Assembly (NCBI GenBank): GCA_000827265.1
Contig: KN834836.1
Coordinates: 181,922-238,644, forward strand
Reading direction: 5' to 3'
Origin: Collybiopsis luxurians FD-317 M1
Taxonomy: Eukaryota > Basidiomycota > Agaricomycetes > Agaricales > Omphalotaceae
DNA: 56,723 bases
Position numbers and translations under genes: made by a program
Part shown: piece after piece, positions 10,912-21,941 of the stretch
Layout: every line of letters begins with the position of its first letter
Numbering within the stretch: position 1 is the first letter of the stretch
The notes under the pieces: model-generated
What the model was told of the DNA's origin: nothing
The model's input: the letters and a program-made list of their open reading frames with translations, nothing else
Databases searched by the model: none

Positions 10912-11780
10912 GTCTACTGCATTGATCTGTATCTGGAAGCAGAATCAAGGTTCCATGCAGAAACAATAAATTCAATAAAGTTTACCATGAATAGTTTACT
11001 TGAAACCGGCAGTTTGGCATCATTAGAAACTTTATACTCGTCACGGGTCTAGTAGCGAAGCGGCCGACAGTCAGTTCTAACGGCAATTGAACTGTAGTCT
11101 CCTATTCGGAAGCGGAGGACTCGACTGCCCTGTGCGATGGTTCGTGAATAAGTGCCTCATTTAATTTTGGAAGGTAAAGCAACCTAAATATGACATAAAC
11201 GCTGGAACTTAGGATAGGTCAAATTTTTCAAGTTGATAGCCCAAACTTGGATTCTAACCTCTTTTGGAAGTGAGATAACAATCTTCAGAGGTCTTCCGAA
11301 TTACGCTCTACGAAACACCGGTCTTGGACGTCCCGTCTTCATAGATTTTGGCCTGAATGTCTTCCTCAATCTCAGCTGCCCCCTGCAAAGAGGAGTGGAC
11401 GCGGGAATGGCTTCAAGGCATCTCACAAGTAAGATTTGAAAAAGGATGACGCCGGAGATGAATAAGAAGGCATACCTACGACTACTAGGCCTTCTCGCAC
11501 TCTTCCCAACGGATGCGAGGCCCTGCTCTCAGACGTTGCAACTACCTTCATCTCATTCACGTTTGAAGCTCTACATCGGCTTCTCATCCCATTCTCCTTT
11601 CACCATCCACTCCAGCCAGTCATCTCTCTCCCTCTTCTACTACTCGGATTCCACAGAATCCCTGGTAACGGAACGAGAAAAGGAAGCTCAAGAACGGGCG
11701 CCGTTGCGAGTGACATCTGGACTAGATGCCCACAGAGACTTCAAGTTGGGTGTTGGAAGGCGATGCGGAAAATGTGAGTT
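10912..11780. other. Intergenic region, no supported gene
   Basis: An ATG-initiated open stretch at 11446-11784 has no recognisable motif and ends inside the gene Z relic, so it is not called as a gene. Confidence 0.4.
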
Positions 11781-11970
11781 TTGAGGACGAGGAGAAAGAA
11801 GTTGGGCTGATCTTGAGGCTGAGGAGTACTGTTTCAAGGGTAGGTGTGAGTGGATGTCGAGATGAGAGGGGGGGCGGAGGTTCACTTTTGACTACATATG
11901 CGTTAGTTGTGAATTTATGTTCGCCGCTCTCAGGTCTGGTTGTTGTTGTTCATTTATCCTAGGATTGCTT
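11735..11970 (+). pseudogene. Degenerate copy of gene Z exon 1 and donor site
   Basis: TTTTGAGGACGAGGAGAAAG at about 11781 encodes FEDEEKEVG, as in gene Z at 36157 (minus). About 75 bp of the exon that follows is deleted, and a changed donor (GGTAGGTGTGAGTG) and intron follow. Upstream, only a short stretch resembles gene Z. It faces the Yra1 gene as gene Z faces the dead Yra1 copy, so this is the decayed partner of an inverted duplication. Confidence 0.6.
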
Positions 11971-12263
11971 GCCAGTGCAATGGTATTTACCGAATCTGAT
12001 GAACGCAAGCATTTGGTATTCCGATTAACCTAAAAGAATTTAAACCATATGATACAACGATTTAACGAGTGGCACAATTCTTTCGCGATGAGGAGGAAAA
12101 AAAGAAAGCTCCCTAATAATAATATCAAAGCACGACGATAACAAATATGACATGTCCGCAGCGCCCGCGATGCACTCGATATATATCCACAAGCCAGTGA
12201 AAGAGCTGCCAGCTACGCATCAGTACTGTATCCGACAGATATGACCGAAAAAGCACACAAACC

Positions 12264-13285
12264 TTATAACTCATCTGACGCAGCCGCCCGATAATCCTCC
12301 ATTTCCTGATCCAACTCCTCGCGCGTCTTGTTGGCGTTTTTCGACTTTACCGAAGTACCATTGCCGAAACTTGGGAACTGGACAGTTTGTTTTTTCAGCC
12401 GTTTCGGTCCCTTTTTCATTCGACGTTTTGTTTGATGTGCCGCTGGAGCTGACGGTGCAGCTCTGGCTATGAGTGATGCAGCCGCTGCGGCTTGTCGAGG
12501 GAGGTTGTGGTTTATGCGCGTAGATGTGGATGATCTAAATGGGAAAGGTGGAGCAAACGGAGCGAAATGGGATAAGGTATGGGAAGGGTAACGGGAATAG
12601 TAATGGGAATGGAATGGACAGCGGTACATTTAATCGTCTGAAAAACGGCACGGGGAGGACGAACTCGACATACGATGGTGTAGAAGTGGAAATGGACGGT
12701 AGATTCTTCTTGTCTATTCGGTCGAGCAATGACGGAGGGGCAGGGGGAGTGGATTTCGATGAAGCGGGACCTGTAGGTATGGATACAGCATCTGAGACCA
12801 GTTCGATGCGTATTGGACGACCTGGATCGAAAGTAAGTAATGAGCGGGATAGATGCCAAAGACACTCACGTCCATCGACGTATTTGCCATCATACTTGTT
12901 CTTGGCTGTCACAGCGTCGCCGGGTCGTTGAAAAGTGACAACGGCCATGCCTTTGGATTTTCCCTGAGAATTGTATATCAAGAATGACTCTTTCAGTGGT
13001 CCAACTGTCTTTTTGAATAGTTCCTGCATGCCGTTACTGTTGAAACCCGTAGTCCAAAGGCTTCTCTTGCGAACTAACCTCTACTTCTCGTTCTCCAACA
13101 TCCAATGGCAGCTGGCTTAAAAGAATTTTGCTTCCACTGGCAGCCGGCTGATGACGGAGAGCTGTTGAAGTTGAACCATTTACTCGCCAAGCTGGGGCGA
13201 CGTTCCCAGCTTGATTACCTAGGACGCGTTGCTTGGGACCGTGATAGGAATTGATACGAGGCAAAGAACGGTGCTGAGCGTACAT
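12264..13285 (-). CDS. mRNA export adaptor of the Yra1/ALYREF family (259 aa)
   Basis: Four exons on the minus strand: 13285-13079, 13023-12870, 12821-12674 and 12534-12264. The introns are 55, 48 and 139 bp. The last donor, GTATGT at 12673, is the one I found that keeps frame. The RRM spans about residues 50-125, with KILLSQLPLDV (RNP2 region) and KGMAVVTFQRPGDA (RNP1 region). The C-terminus is Arg/Lys-rich and ends in KTREELDQEMEDYRA, the conserved C-terminal helix of REF proteins that contacts the DEAD-box helicase Sub2/UAP56. The family loads export receptors onto spliced mRNA in the nucleus. The canonical N-terminal REF helix is not obvious. A dead inverted copy lies at 34660. Confidence 0.88.
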
Positions 13286-13342
13286 GACAAAAGGAAGACA
13301 AGGTGTATTGCGAGGTTAAGCGCCCAAAGTTACCCTTGAACC
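13286..13342. promoter_or_regulatory. 57-bp divergent promoter between the Yra1-like gene and PFK2-like gene
   Basis: The two start codons face away from each other with only 57 bp between them. Unless one start is annotated too far upstream, the leaders must overlap or be extremely short, and the two genes share one bidirectional promoter. Confidence 0.45.
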
Positions 13343-15476
13343 ATGGTGGCCCCGCTGTACACCACTGATTCTGGACTTTTGTTCCATGCTGGAAAGATCC
13401 TCGTCATTACCATTGGTCTCCCAGCGAGGGGAAAGACTCATATTTCTCGTGCTCTAGAACGATATCTGCGATGGATGGGCGTAAAAACTCAGGTCGTTTC
13501 TCTTGGCGATTATCGGAGAAAGACTCTGGGAGGTGCTCAGAAATTACCTCCAGATTACTTTCATCTCGGTTAGCTTTCACCATCATGTTGACCCAATGAT
13601 TACCTTCTGATAGTTTCTCAAAGGCGAGAAAAGCTCTGAAACTCTGGCTCTCAGAAGAAAAATCTTGGACGGATGCGAACAGCTCATTTGGGATTTCTTC
13701 AAGAACGGACAGGTGGTCATTTACGATGCTAATAACGGAACGCGCGCTGCAAGAAAGCTATTGGCGGAAAAGTTCCACAATAAAGGAATCCATGTCATCT
13801 TTCTAGGTATAAAGACTCGTACACTTATCTGACTCAATCTGCTCACGGATTATGCCCAGAATCGCTTTGCGACAACAAGGAAATTATCGAGGCAAATATT
13901 CGAAGCGTCAAAATATCTTCTCCTGATGTGCGTGGTCATCCTCTCCCCCAAATTTTCACCAGCTAATCTGCAAACAGTATCGCGGGTGGAATCCAGATGA
14001 TGCAGTCAAAGACTACTATACTAGAATCAGGGATCATGAAGAACATTATGAACCAGTCGAGGAAAAGGATTGGCCTTATATTCGTATCGTCAACGTAAGA
14101 AGAATTTTCTGGATTTGACGGGAAATAGCGTAACAGTTTTTGCCTTTGTAGGTCGGAGAGAAGATCATGGTCAATGTTGGTCCTCATCACCCTGATCCGA
14201 AGGAAGGGTTCACTAACCACAATCTCAGAACATCAAAGGATACCTTCAAGCAAGTCCTATGCACCTTTAATCGATTGATCTAGTCTGACGTATCAACAGT
14301 CTCGAATCGTTTTCTTCATCATGAACATCCACAATCGCCCCAGAACTATATACTTTGCCCGAGTGCGTTTGTTCAATTTTGTGTTAATTCCAAGTTATAG
14401 ACTTTTCACAGTCCGGACAATCTCTCATTGAACACTCCTACAAGGCCGACTCAGACCTTTCCCCCGCCGGATGGGAGTATGCCGAGAAGCTAAAGGATTT
14501 TGTACTCCAGCGTCGGGCCAAAACTCTGGAACTTAGAGGATCAAACCCGCAGGACCAACGACTGGTGGTAAGTTTTCTTGTCTGGCTTTCAACGTTAAGG
14601 TTGACATGAACATTCCCGTAGATTTGGACCTCCACTCGTCGACGAGCGCATCACACAGCATGGCCATTCCTGCAAGCCGCTAACGTCTCTACATCTTCTT
14701 CCGGTTCCTACCTCGCAACACCTACTCCTTCCACTCCCATTTCCACTTCCAACATTCCAATTCTAGAAGATGGAATAAAAAATTTGGTTATCGATCCTAA
14801 TAATCTTCCAACTCCTCCCGCTCTTGCTCCTGCAACCGCTCCTCTGAATATCAAAGTCATCGAAAAGCCTCAAATGTCGGAAATCAACCCCGGTATCTGG
14901 GACGGATTAACGCCCGACCAGGCGCGCAAATACTATCCTCAAGACTGGGAACGATTCGTCAAAGATCCTTACGCGTTCAGAGCTCCGAGGGCCGAAAGTT
15001 ATCATGACCTAAGTGGTTCGTCGTATATTTTGTGAAACGTTGGCGCTCAATTCATATCTTATGTTCGTCCCACTTCTCTCTCTCTCTCTCCAGTCCGTCT
15101 CGAGCCCGTCCTAATTGAACTCGAACGGGAAAAAGAAGACCTACTCATCATCGGACACGCATCCGTTATTCGTTGCCTCCTTGCCTACCTCATCGGCTTA
15201 CCCGCATCCGAAATACCCGCAATCGAAATTGCTCGAGGGGACCTGCTGGAAGTCATGCCAGCGTCGTACGGCGTGCATTGCAAGGCGTATCATTTTTGGG
15301 ACGGGCCTGGGAGGAGAGGGGACGACAGTACCTCTGGTGCGTCGGGGATGGATGGGGATTCGAAGGATGAGAACAATTTTTATGAGAATTATGCGGAAGA
15401 TACGAAAGGGAAAAGAAAGGTGGGTGCTGTAAAGGAGCCTGAGGCAAGTATCAGTGCGGTATATGAGAGTGCATGA
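13343..15476 (+). CDS. 6-phosphofructo-2-kinase (PFK26-type, phosphatase-inactive; 544 aa)
   Basis: Ten exons: 13343-13568, 13624-13806, 13860-13927, 13978-14094, 14152-14175, 14229-14249, 14300-14362, 14412-14567, 14622-15015 and 15094-15476. All introns are GT-AG except the sixth (14250-14299), which is GC-AG. The kinase domain has Walker A GLPARGKT at residues 25-32 and the family blocks YDANNGTRAAR, FLESLCDN and ANIRSVKISSPDY. It makes fructose 2,6-bisphosphate, the cytosolic activator of phosphofructokinase. In the bisphosphatase domain the catalytic His of the RHG motif is replaced: the sequence is ARSGQS with Ser at 235, as known for yeast Pfk26. The second histidine (IGHA, residue 439) and acid Glu373 remain. 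A Ser/Thr/Pro-rich insert of about 65 residues splits this domain. Product: probably kinase only. Confidence 0.92.
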
Positions 15477-16177
15477 GAGTGCGAGTGGTGATTCAATGGT
15501 CTATTTTTTTTTCTCTAACGGAAATCTGTAACAGCATATTCTACTTGTATGTCTACTTTTCATAGAATTTCGACTCGAATACATAGTAAAAGTAATTTTT
15601 TATCTACTTTCATATATTTACTGTATGTCAAACAGAAGAATTTTGGATTCGTTTTCTTCAGGAGGACGCCTGCCAAGGCTGACTGTCGCGCAGGAGAATG
15701 AGTGTGACTGCATAGATAGAAGGCATTTTGGAAGGAGGGAAAGAATCGACCGTTGTGGATAGGAAGAAGGAAGGGAGGAAAGAGTGTTCAAAGATGATCG
15801 AACTGAGAAATCTCGAGAAAGGGGATACCGAAAACCCCTTATTGCAAACTGCGCTGGCGGCGGCTGCAGTTCAACGGTGAATTCCTGGGGTGCGAACTCG
15901 CGATCGGGCTTTCCATTGGGGTCCGCGGAGGGTAATGGGAAACTAGAAGCTAGTGCGCAGCCTGAATGAGGGTAGTGAGAGGTTGACGGTGAGGGTGTGA
16001 GATTGGGAACGAGGTTCGTAAAGATAATGCGCAAAAAGTTTGTTCAAAGTACACGTCATTGACACCAAACATCCTCGTCAAATCCTCGTCCTACTATGTA
16101 GTATATATACACACTAGTCCTAACTAATTTTCTCTTTCTTTCAGCTTTTTTTTTTTACCATGTTACGCGAAAGGGTC
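15477..16177. other. Convergent 3' region between the PFK2-like and permease genes
   Basis: Only 3' flanks of two converging genes. A short ORF on the minus strand (15618-16034) shows no motif. Confidence 0.5.
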
Positions 16178-18821
16178 CTATTTATCAGCCACACCCTCAT
16201 CACTAACTGACTTTTGGTCAACAGCGGAGGAATCTTCCCACCCAGAAACGTCGACTTCTTCGAACGTCTGCGAGGCTCCCGGTACAGGAAAGGCCCAGTT
16301 GAGGAGATAGTAGATAATCATCGAGACTCCAAAGCCGGTGAAGAAAGACATCTGGTAGATTCGTGTAGCAGCGATCGGGACTGCTCGACCGGCTTTTTTT
16401 TTTTTGGATGGAGGGAAGGAAGGAAGGAGGGAAAGAAGGAAGGAGGAAAGAAGCGGATCGAAAAAAGAGGAGCGAAGTGCATCATTACAATCGACGCGTT
16501 CTCGAGGAGGTCGATCGACTCACTTGCTCCCGCGAATCCAACGACATTGATCAAGATCCCGGCGATATAAGCTGCGTAGGCTCTAAAAGAGGGGAATGCG
16601 GGGAGAAAGGACGCAAAAGTGAGCGTCGGTTAAGCTGCGCCGCGAACCCGCGCTAGTAACTCACCTGAAATTAATACCCCAAGTATACCAATACCACCCG
16701 TCCCGTTTTGCATCGTACAAGTCCGCAACTCGATAGTGTCCTTTCCGGATAAAGTAATATTCAGTTACCTGTAAAAAGCAGGAACAAAAACAGCACCCCC
16801 ACCCAACGAGTAGGGTTAGATTAAGGCATAGTAAGCAAACGCGCGCAAAGGATCTAGGTGGCTTACCATTACACCTGCGATCGAACTAAGAAAGACAGAA
16901 TAGGCGGATAGATATGATGTAAATCCATTGCTGCTAGCTAAGAGCTTCCAAGGCAAGATGCAGTAGCCGACAATCGCTGCGATGTATCCTCCCCTCCTGA
17001 TATTCTACTCAAGCGCACACCAAGTGAAAAAATCAGTATAAAATCAGTACAACGGGCCCTGACTCCTCAGAGCGCATAATTCAGGCTTACTAAGAAACGA
17101 GGGAATAAGGAAGTTAGATCGCATCCCGCGCTAACCGAATTTGCAGAGATATTTGTTCTGGCCGGAAAAGAGGGTAAATATCGCGATACCGGTCGAGGTT
17201 CTATTCCGAGGGAAAATTTCACACTTACCCGATCTAATTATCCGTCCTTCAGTTAAAGCCAAGGCGGAGGAGGGAACAAACACCGTACCTGTGCAATGAT
17301 AAACGCAAAAGCGATAAACCAAACCTGTAGAGTACAAGCCCAGCCAAGGTTACCACAAATTTATACATTAAACTTGTAATAAGACCTACTCCGAATCTAG
17401 TAGCATGAGAGGGAGAATCATCAAGAAACTTGTTGAGCAAATCAATCGGCGACCATATCGTCTCGCCATAAATCGTCTGAGAGGAAGAGCTGACGATAAT
17501 TCCTATAAAACTGACGATTGAGAATGTCAGGGGAACGGAAAACAGCTGAGGCCAGAGAGCAGCGGAAGGGCTGTGTGCACGGGAGGCAAAGTCTGGCGCG
17601 TTACTGGTGGGAAGTAAGCATACAAGGGCGTATCGTATATATAAGTAAGGTACGGGGGTGTCAATGGATCGTATACTGACGTGAGTAGGGTAGCCATGTT
17701 GCTGATGCAAGACATCAAGTTTGCGACCATACCCCATCCGAGTTCTGATCCATGCATAGTACCAGGTTGGCGGATAATGGGACCGACGCCTTTCGCTTTA
17801 ACAATGCACCATACAAAAAATACCAGGCCTGCGATTGGGGTGACGATGGCTTTGACAGTGAAAAGGTGACGACTAGAAGATTAAAATTGCTGAGTAGGCT
17901 AGAGGGATAAGGAAAGGAAGGGCATACATTTGGTGGACGGGGAACCATATCGCAGGCAGGGATATGAACCAAAATAAAAAGAACGCCAGCATCTCTTTAG
18001 TCGTGATCCCCGCAGACTCGGGTAAACCATTTGCTGGGAAAAAGTACGACTTCTACCATCATTCGCGTGTATGTAGAGAGGTGACATACGAATGTTATTG
18101 ATACTAGGCCACATCGCCCGCAACATCACGAACATACACGTTCCCCCAATGCTTGCCTGAACTCCATACCAAACACTGCAAAAGGGCGTGAGCAAGGCGA
18201 GGTCAAGTGTCATGGACTCGGCTTTCGCGGAGTTGTAAAGAAAGAGGGAAAAGAAAAAAAACTCACCATGCCATGACCCCTCGATTGAACGTACACCACA
18301 AACTTCCATATAACCCAAAACTTGTCCGAGCAACGACGGGGAAGGTTACGTGGAAAATGGCACCAGGACGGGCATTAAGAACGATAAAGGGCGCAACGAT
18401 ACCATAGCCAATCCAGACGCAAATCCAAGCTTGCCACCATGACAAGCCTGCTTGGATCATTGATGAAGCAATCATCCAACTGCGTAGCAGTTCAGATACG
18501 AGGAAATAAACCAGAGGGTCGGCCTAAACGTACGTGTTTACATTGAAGGAGTCGGCAATCCAGCTTGATTTTTTTTTTTGTTTTGGAACCGTAAGTATAT
18601 CATTCAGTAAGAATTCGTAAGAAACCCTTACAAGGCGGTAAAGTTGTGGTGTTTCCATGTTTGCTTTTCGCGAGGAACAGGAAGCAGATCCTCATTCTGA
18701 ACGAGTCAAAAGCACGTAAGACCTCCTCGAATTTTCGAAAGAAAAAACTTGCCATCAAAAACATCTGGGAATATGTCGCATCCGTAGATTGCTCAACTTG
18801 GAGCTTTCGTATCGCGTTCAT
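16178..18821 (-). CDS. NCS1 family permease, uracil/allantoin (Fur4/Dal4) type (532 aa)
   Basis: Fifteen exons on the minus strand: 18821-18753, 18696-18632, 18563-18534, 18479-18267, 18175-18090, 18033-17928, 17872-17681, 17603-17390, 17324-17289, 17233-17229 (5 nt), 17157-17091, 17004-16867, 16768-16665, 16582-16524 and 16392-16178. The sum is an open 533-codon frame. Family blocks are continuous across the joins: [94 protein letters not shown] and [13 protein letters not shown]. Twelve membrane helices are expected, at the plasma membrane. Substrate (uracil, uridine or allantoin) cannot be fixed by eye. Intron 1 is GC-AG; introns 2 and 14 have A-rich tracts directly before the acceptor. 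Confidence 0.9.
17229..17233 (-). other. 5-nt microexon (ATCGG) of the permease gene
   Basis: Between exon 9 (ending GCA-CAG) and exon 11 (starting AACAAATATC) the family motif AQ-IGTN-I cannot be read without the bases ATCGG. These are found flanked by AATTAG and GTAAGT, giving introns of 55 and 71 bp. Skipping the exon would change the frame. Confidence 0.75.
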
Positions 18822-18922
18822 ATTTGGATTGAACGTATCGTTAGCACGTCAGGAATAAGGACTGTTTTTCAGGATCCTGGGGGTCACCTAGACAAAAATA
18901 AAACGCCCCACCGGCTATATAT

Positions 18923-19019
18923 GATAAGTTGATAACCACCATTGTTTTCCGACTTCCAAAGATAAGAGTTTGCATTGGCGGCAGGGCGGCGCATGACACC
19001 TGTCCGCCGCAGAGATAAG
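18923..19019. promoter_or_regulatory. GATA-factor site cluster upstream of the permease
   Basis: GATAAG occurs at 18923-18928, 18961-18966 and 19014-19019, with GATAA at 18931-18935, all within 200 bp upstream of the permease start. Clustered GATAAG sites are the known targets of AreA/Nit2-type nitrogen regulators, which fits control of an NCS1 nitrogen-source permease. A CRE-like palindrome TGACGTCA lies at 19073-19080. Confidence 0.5.
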
Positions 19020-19080
19020 GACTGTAGCTCATTCATCGCGACGCCATCACGTGCCAAAAATTCGCTATAAACTGACGTCA

Positions 19081-19552
19081 CGCGTCCTCCAGACCGAAAT
19101 TGACGGAACGTTCAGCCGCAACCCAAGTGTTTAGATGCACATTTCGTGCTCGTCGAACCGATTTTGAGTGTCAAGCGGGAGCAAGGGATCACGAAATATT
19201 GTATTGGTTCTAGACGACAACATGCGACGAATGAACACCGAGCAACGCAAAAGGATAATCTGAAAGCGATGCGTATAGGCAGCAAGGTCCCAATGAATAT
19301 GAAAAAAAAATAGGAAATAGATATGAGAAAAGTAAATGATATATGCACGGAGAATGGAGGAATAAAAGAAATGCAGTATGAGTATGAGTATGAAGACACG
19401 GGATGAAACAAGGTACACAAGATGCAGGTGGCAATATATGGATAAACAGTGGATAGCAAGATGAACGTGTCATGTGTAACAGTGTGGATATGAGATGAGC
19501 GATAAATGACGAAAGAGGTTAATACACATGTCGGGCAATTTTTATGCGCGAT
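19081..19552. other. Intergenic region, no gene recognised
   Basis: 3' flank of the KEN-box gene. AT-rich, with TATGAG/TATGAA microrepeats near 19375-19395. Confidence 0.5.
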
Positions 19553-20449
19553 TTATGAATTGTGGGCGGCCTCGGCTATTGCGAGAGGGGGCATACTTGC
19601 TGAGCGCATCTTAGCTAGGCGCTTGCTCGTAGGCGACGGAGAAGTGAACGTGAAAGCAGAGTAGATCTGCTTACGCTCGGGAGTAGAAAAAGTTTTGGGT
19701 ATGGCAGGGGAAGATCCACGCAGAGTACGGGAGGTGGAGGAGGATAACGAAGAGGTGGAAGAAAAGTAGTCGCGAAATTCAGGTTCCGCGGAAGGTTCCT
19801 GAAAATGGATATTGGTCAGTTGTGAACCGAAACACAAAGCAAGGACGCTCACTTTTACTAATTGGAAGGCATCCACTGGGCTCTCGCCAGAGCATTCGTA
19901 CGCCTCTGAAACATCTGCGAGAGGTGTAACCGTCAAATCATAGCACTTTGAGTCAATCTGAGCCTGGATGATCTTGCCCTGCTCCTTGTCTAACTCGTGC
20001 TCTTCATCGACTTTAGGCATAGGTGAGGCCCTACGAGAAGCCCGCTTTGCAGATTTCTTCGCCGAGCTGGAGCCCTTTTTAGCCTTGGGCTTTGAGCTGG
20101 AGGAGGCAGAAGAAATGGAAGACTTTCTCTTCTTGGCCTCAGGTTGGGGCTCTGAACCTTTTTCTTTCGACGACTTGGTCTCCGAAGGTAACGATTTGAC
20201 AGCAAGAACACTAATGCTGCCTTTGCGCTTCTTTCCAAGAGTAGATGAAGAACCGACTCTCTCGCCAGTGAGCGGGTCTAGGTTTTCCTTGTCGGTAGCA
20301 ATGGGGGGAGCAGATGTGAGAATAGACGAGTCGGAGAAGGACCGAGCGAGGGGTTTTGGTGTCGCTTTTGGTTTGGGATCTGAGCCTTCTCCAGTTGGTG
20401 TATCGACGAAGACGGTGAAGCTTCTGAACGAAACGGTGCTGGACGACAT
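19553..20449 (-). CDS. Basic Ser/Lys-rich nuclear protein with a KEN box (280 aa)
   Basis: Exons run 20449-19853 and 19798-19553, with a 54-bp intron (GTGAGC...TTTCAG). The middle is a long Ser/Lys/Ala-rich basic stretch (residues about 75-145) with several KKRK-type nuclear localisation signals. At residues 54-56 there is a KEN box in the context DKENLDPLTGER, and near the C-terminus TP and SP sites (STPERK, TSPSPTSKR) suitable for CDK. KEN boxes are recognised by the APC/C activator Cdh1, so a cell-cycle-degraded protein such as a securin- or sororin-like factor is a reasonable guess. No domain supports a particular identity. Confidence 0.75.
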   Translation of the reverse strand: MSSSTVSFRSFTVFVDTPTGEGSDPKPKATPKPLARSFSDSSILTSAPPIATDKENLDPLTGERVGSSSTLGKKRKGSISVLAVKSLPSETKSSKEKGSEPQPEAKKRKSSISSASSSSKPKAKKGSSSAKKSAKRASRRASPMPKVDEEHELDKEQGKIIQAQIDSKCYDLTVTPLADVSEAYECSGESPVDAFQLVKVSVLALCFGSQLTNIHFQEPSAEPEFRDYFSSTSSLSSSTSRTLRGSSPAIPKTFSTPERKQIYSAFTFTSPSPTSKRLAKMRSASMPPLAIAEAAHNS

Positions 20450-21941
20450 TGGCGGATATTTTCAGGAAAAAAAAATAGAGAGATATAGAGGGTAGATGAC
20501 GGTGAGCGGTTATCAGCAAAGGCGCTGGTTATTCCAATGAGTAGAGAATGATGAGCACCGATGAAGGGCAAGAGCAGAACACTGGAAGCCTGCGACTTGA
20601 TATAAACGTGTTCCCGTGACTTTGGGCGCCAATTCCTCCTCTGGTCTTCCATCAATGGCTCATCCTGGCCGATAGTCATCCATAAAGATTTCCACAGACG
20701 ACAATAGCCATTTTTTCGGTTACCCACACACGAGGCAAGTTTTTCCCAGATAGGCCAGTATATCGATTCGTCGATATAATAGCAAAGAATAGCAATAGGC
20801 CACAGCCAAGGCAAAATTTCCAAAGTGGGCGGTAAACATAGTAGCATTGGAGCTATTTGTAGTCACTCTTGGGTCATTCAGACGAACGTTGACCTCTATC
20901 TGATGCTGCTTAAATGTCGTTGGCATTTTTACAATTGCTGACGACCTCTAGAACAACAGTAGGTCGAATTTGTATTTCATGGTAGTTCCGAACCTTGAAG
21001 CTTGAAGGCAAACTTGAGTCCTCTACCTTCTCTGATGACGGTAGGTCGATACTGTGTCTGTGCATCGCTCCTTTGCGCTGAAATCTGTCACTCGGTGGTG
21101 CTGTCCCCCTCTGCTATCAGGCACATGTAGACGTAGAGGCGCCATGAGCGTAGAGGTGCTATGATGAAATGCAGCTAGCGAAATCGATTTCCTTTCTGGA
21201 TTGATTTGCGGATGATCATCGTAATGTCTAAGCATAGGTAAGCTTACACCCTCTTATAACAAGGCAGCCCTATTTACCCCTGTCTCACTTGCGGATTTTA
21301 CTCGTTCATCCTAGGATTTCAGGCAATGCTAATCCATTCCTATCTTCATTCCTGACCTTTTTTTCTTATGAATGAACGCATAAGTTGAAGGCGTACGGTG
21401 GCCGAAAGTTTGAACGCCCTTGGACCCGCAGGAAGGACCCGATTGCTCGATCAACATTTGAATACATATACCAGATTGGGGTTCTACAGCATCTTCCGGC
21501 TTTATGGCTACAATTCGGTCCAAGATTGGTCCAAGATCCTCTGCCGCGCAGCGATCAGATCCGAGAATGTCTCTTCTTTATCATTTACAGGGACTCGTAG
21601 TGTTATATAGCCGTGTGGCTACTTGCCACCTCTTATACTTTGCGCGTTTTGTCTAACACTCGTTCGTCACCGCTTTTTCTTGTCCCTTCGTTACTTCGTG
21701 CTTTTTCAACGTGCCGCTCAAGCGATCGGAACTACCTCTACCGTGAGTGAGTGATTTGTTCGCATACCACCTCATGTTCACCACGCATACTTGAGTATGA
21801 CAGTCACGTTTCAATCGTTCTGTACATTTCCAGTATCCTCATAAGAATTCATTTTTCGACCTTCGTACTTATTATCCTGCCTTCTTCGTGTTTCAGTCGC
21901 TGAGCTGACGTTTTTCTTAGACTTGCTCTTTTCTCCTCACC
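20450..21941. other. Intergenic region between divergent genes
   Basis: Promoter regions of the KEN-box gene and the Ran1-like kinase. The ATG-initiated stretch 20720-20926 (minus) has no supporting motif or partner exon that I could find. The last 250 bases before 21942 are pyrimidine-rich, typical of basidiomycete promoters. Confidence 0.5.

Noticed and set aside
11446..11784. 112-codon ORF with a Leu-rich start that could be a secreted protein
   Set aside because: No cleavage-site pattern is convincing, and the 3' part overlaps the degenerate copy of gene Z; no homologous counterpart was found in the inverted segment.
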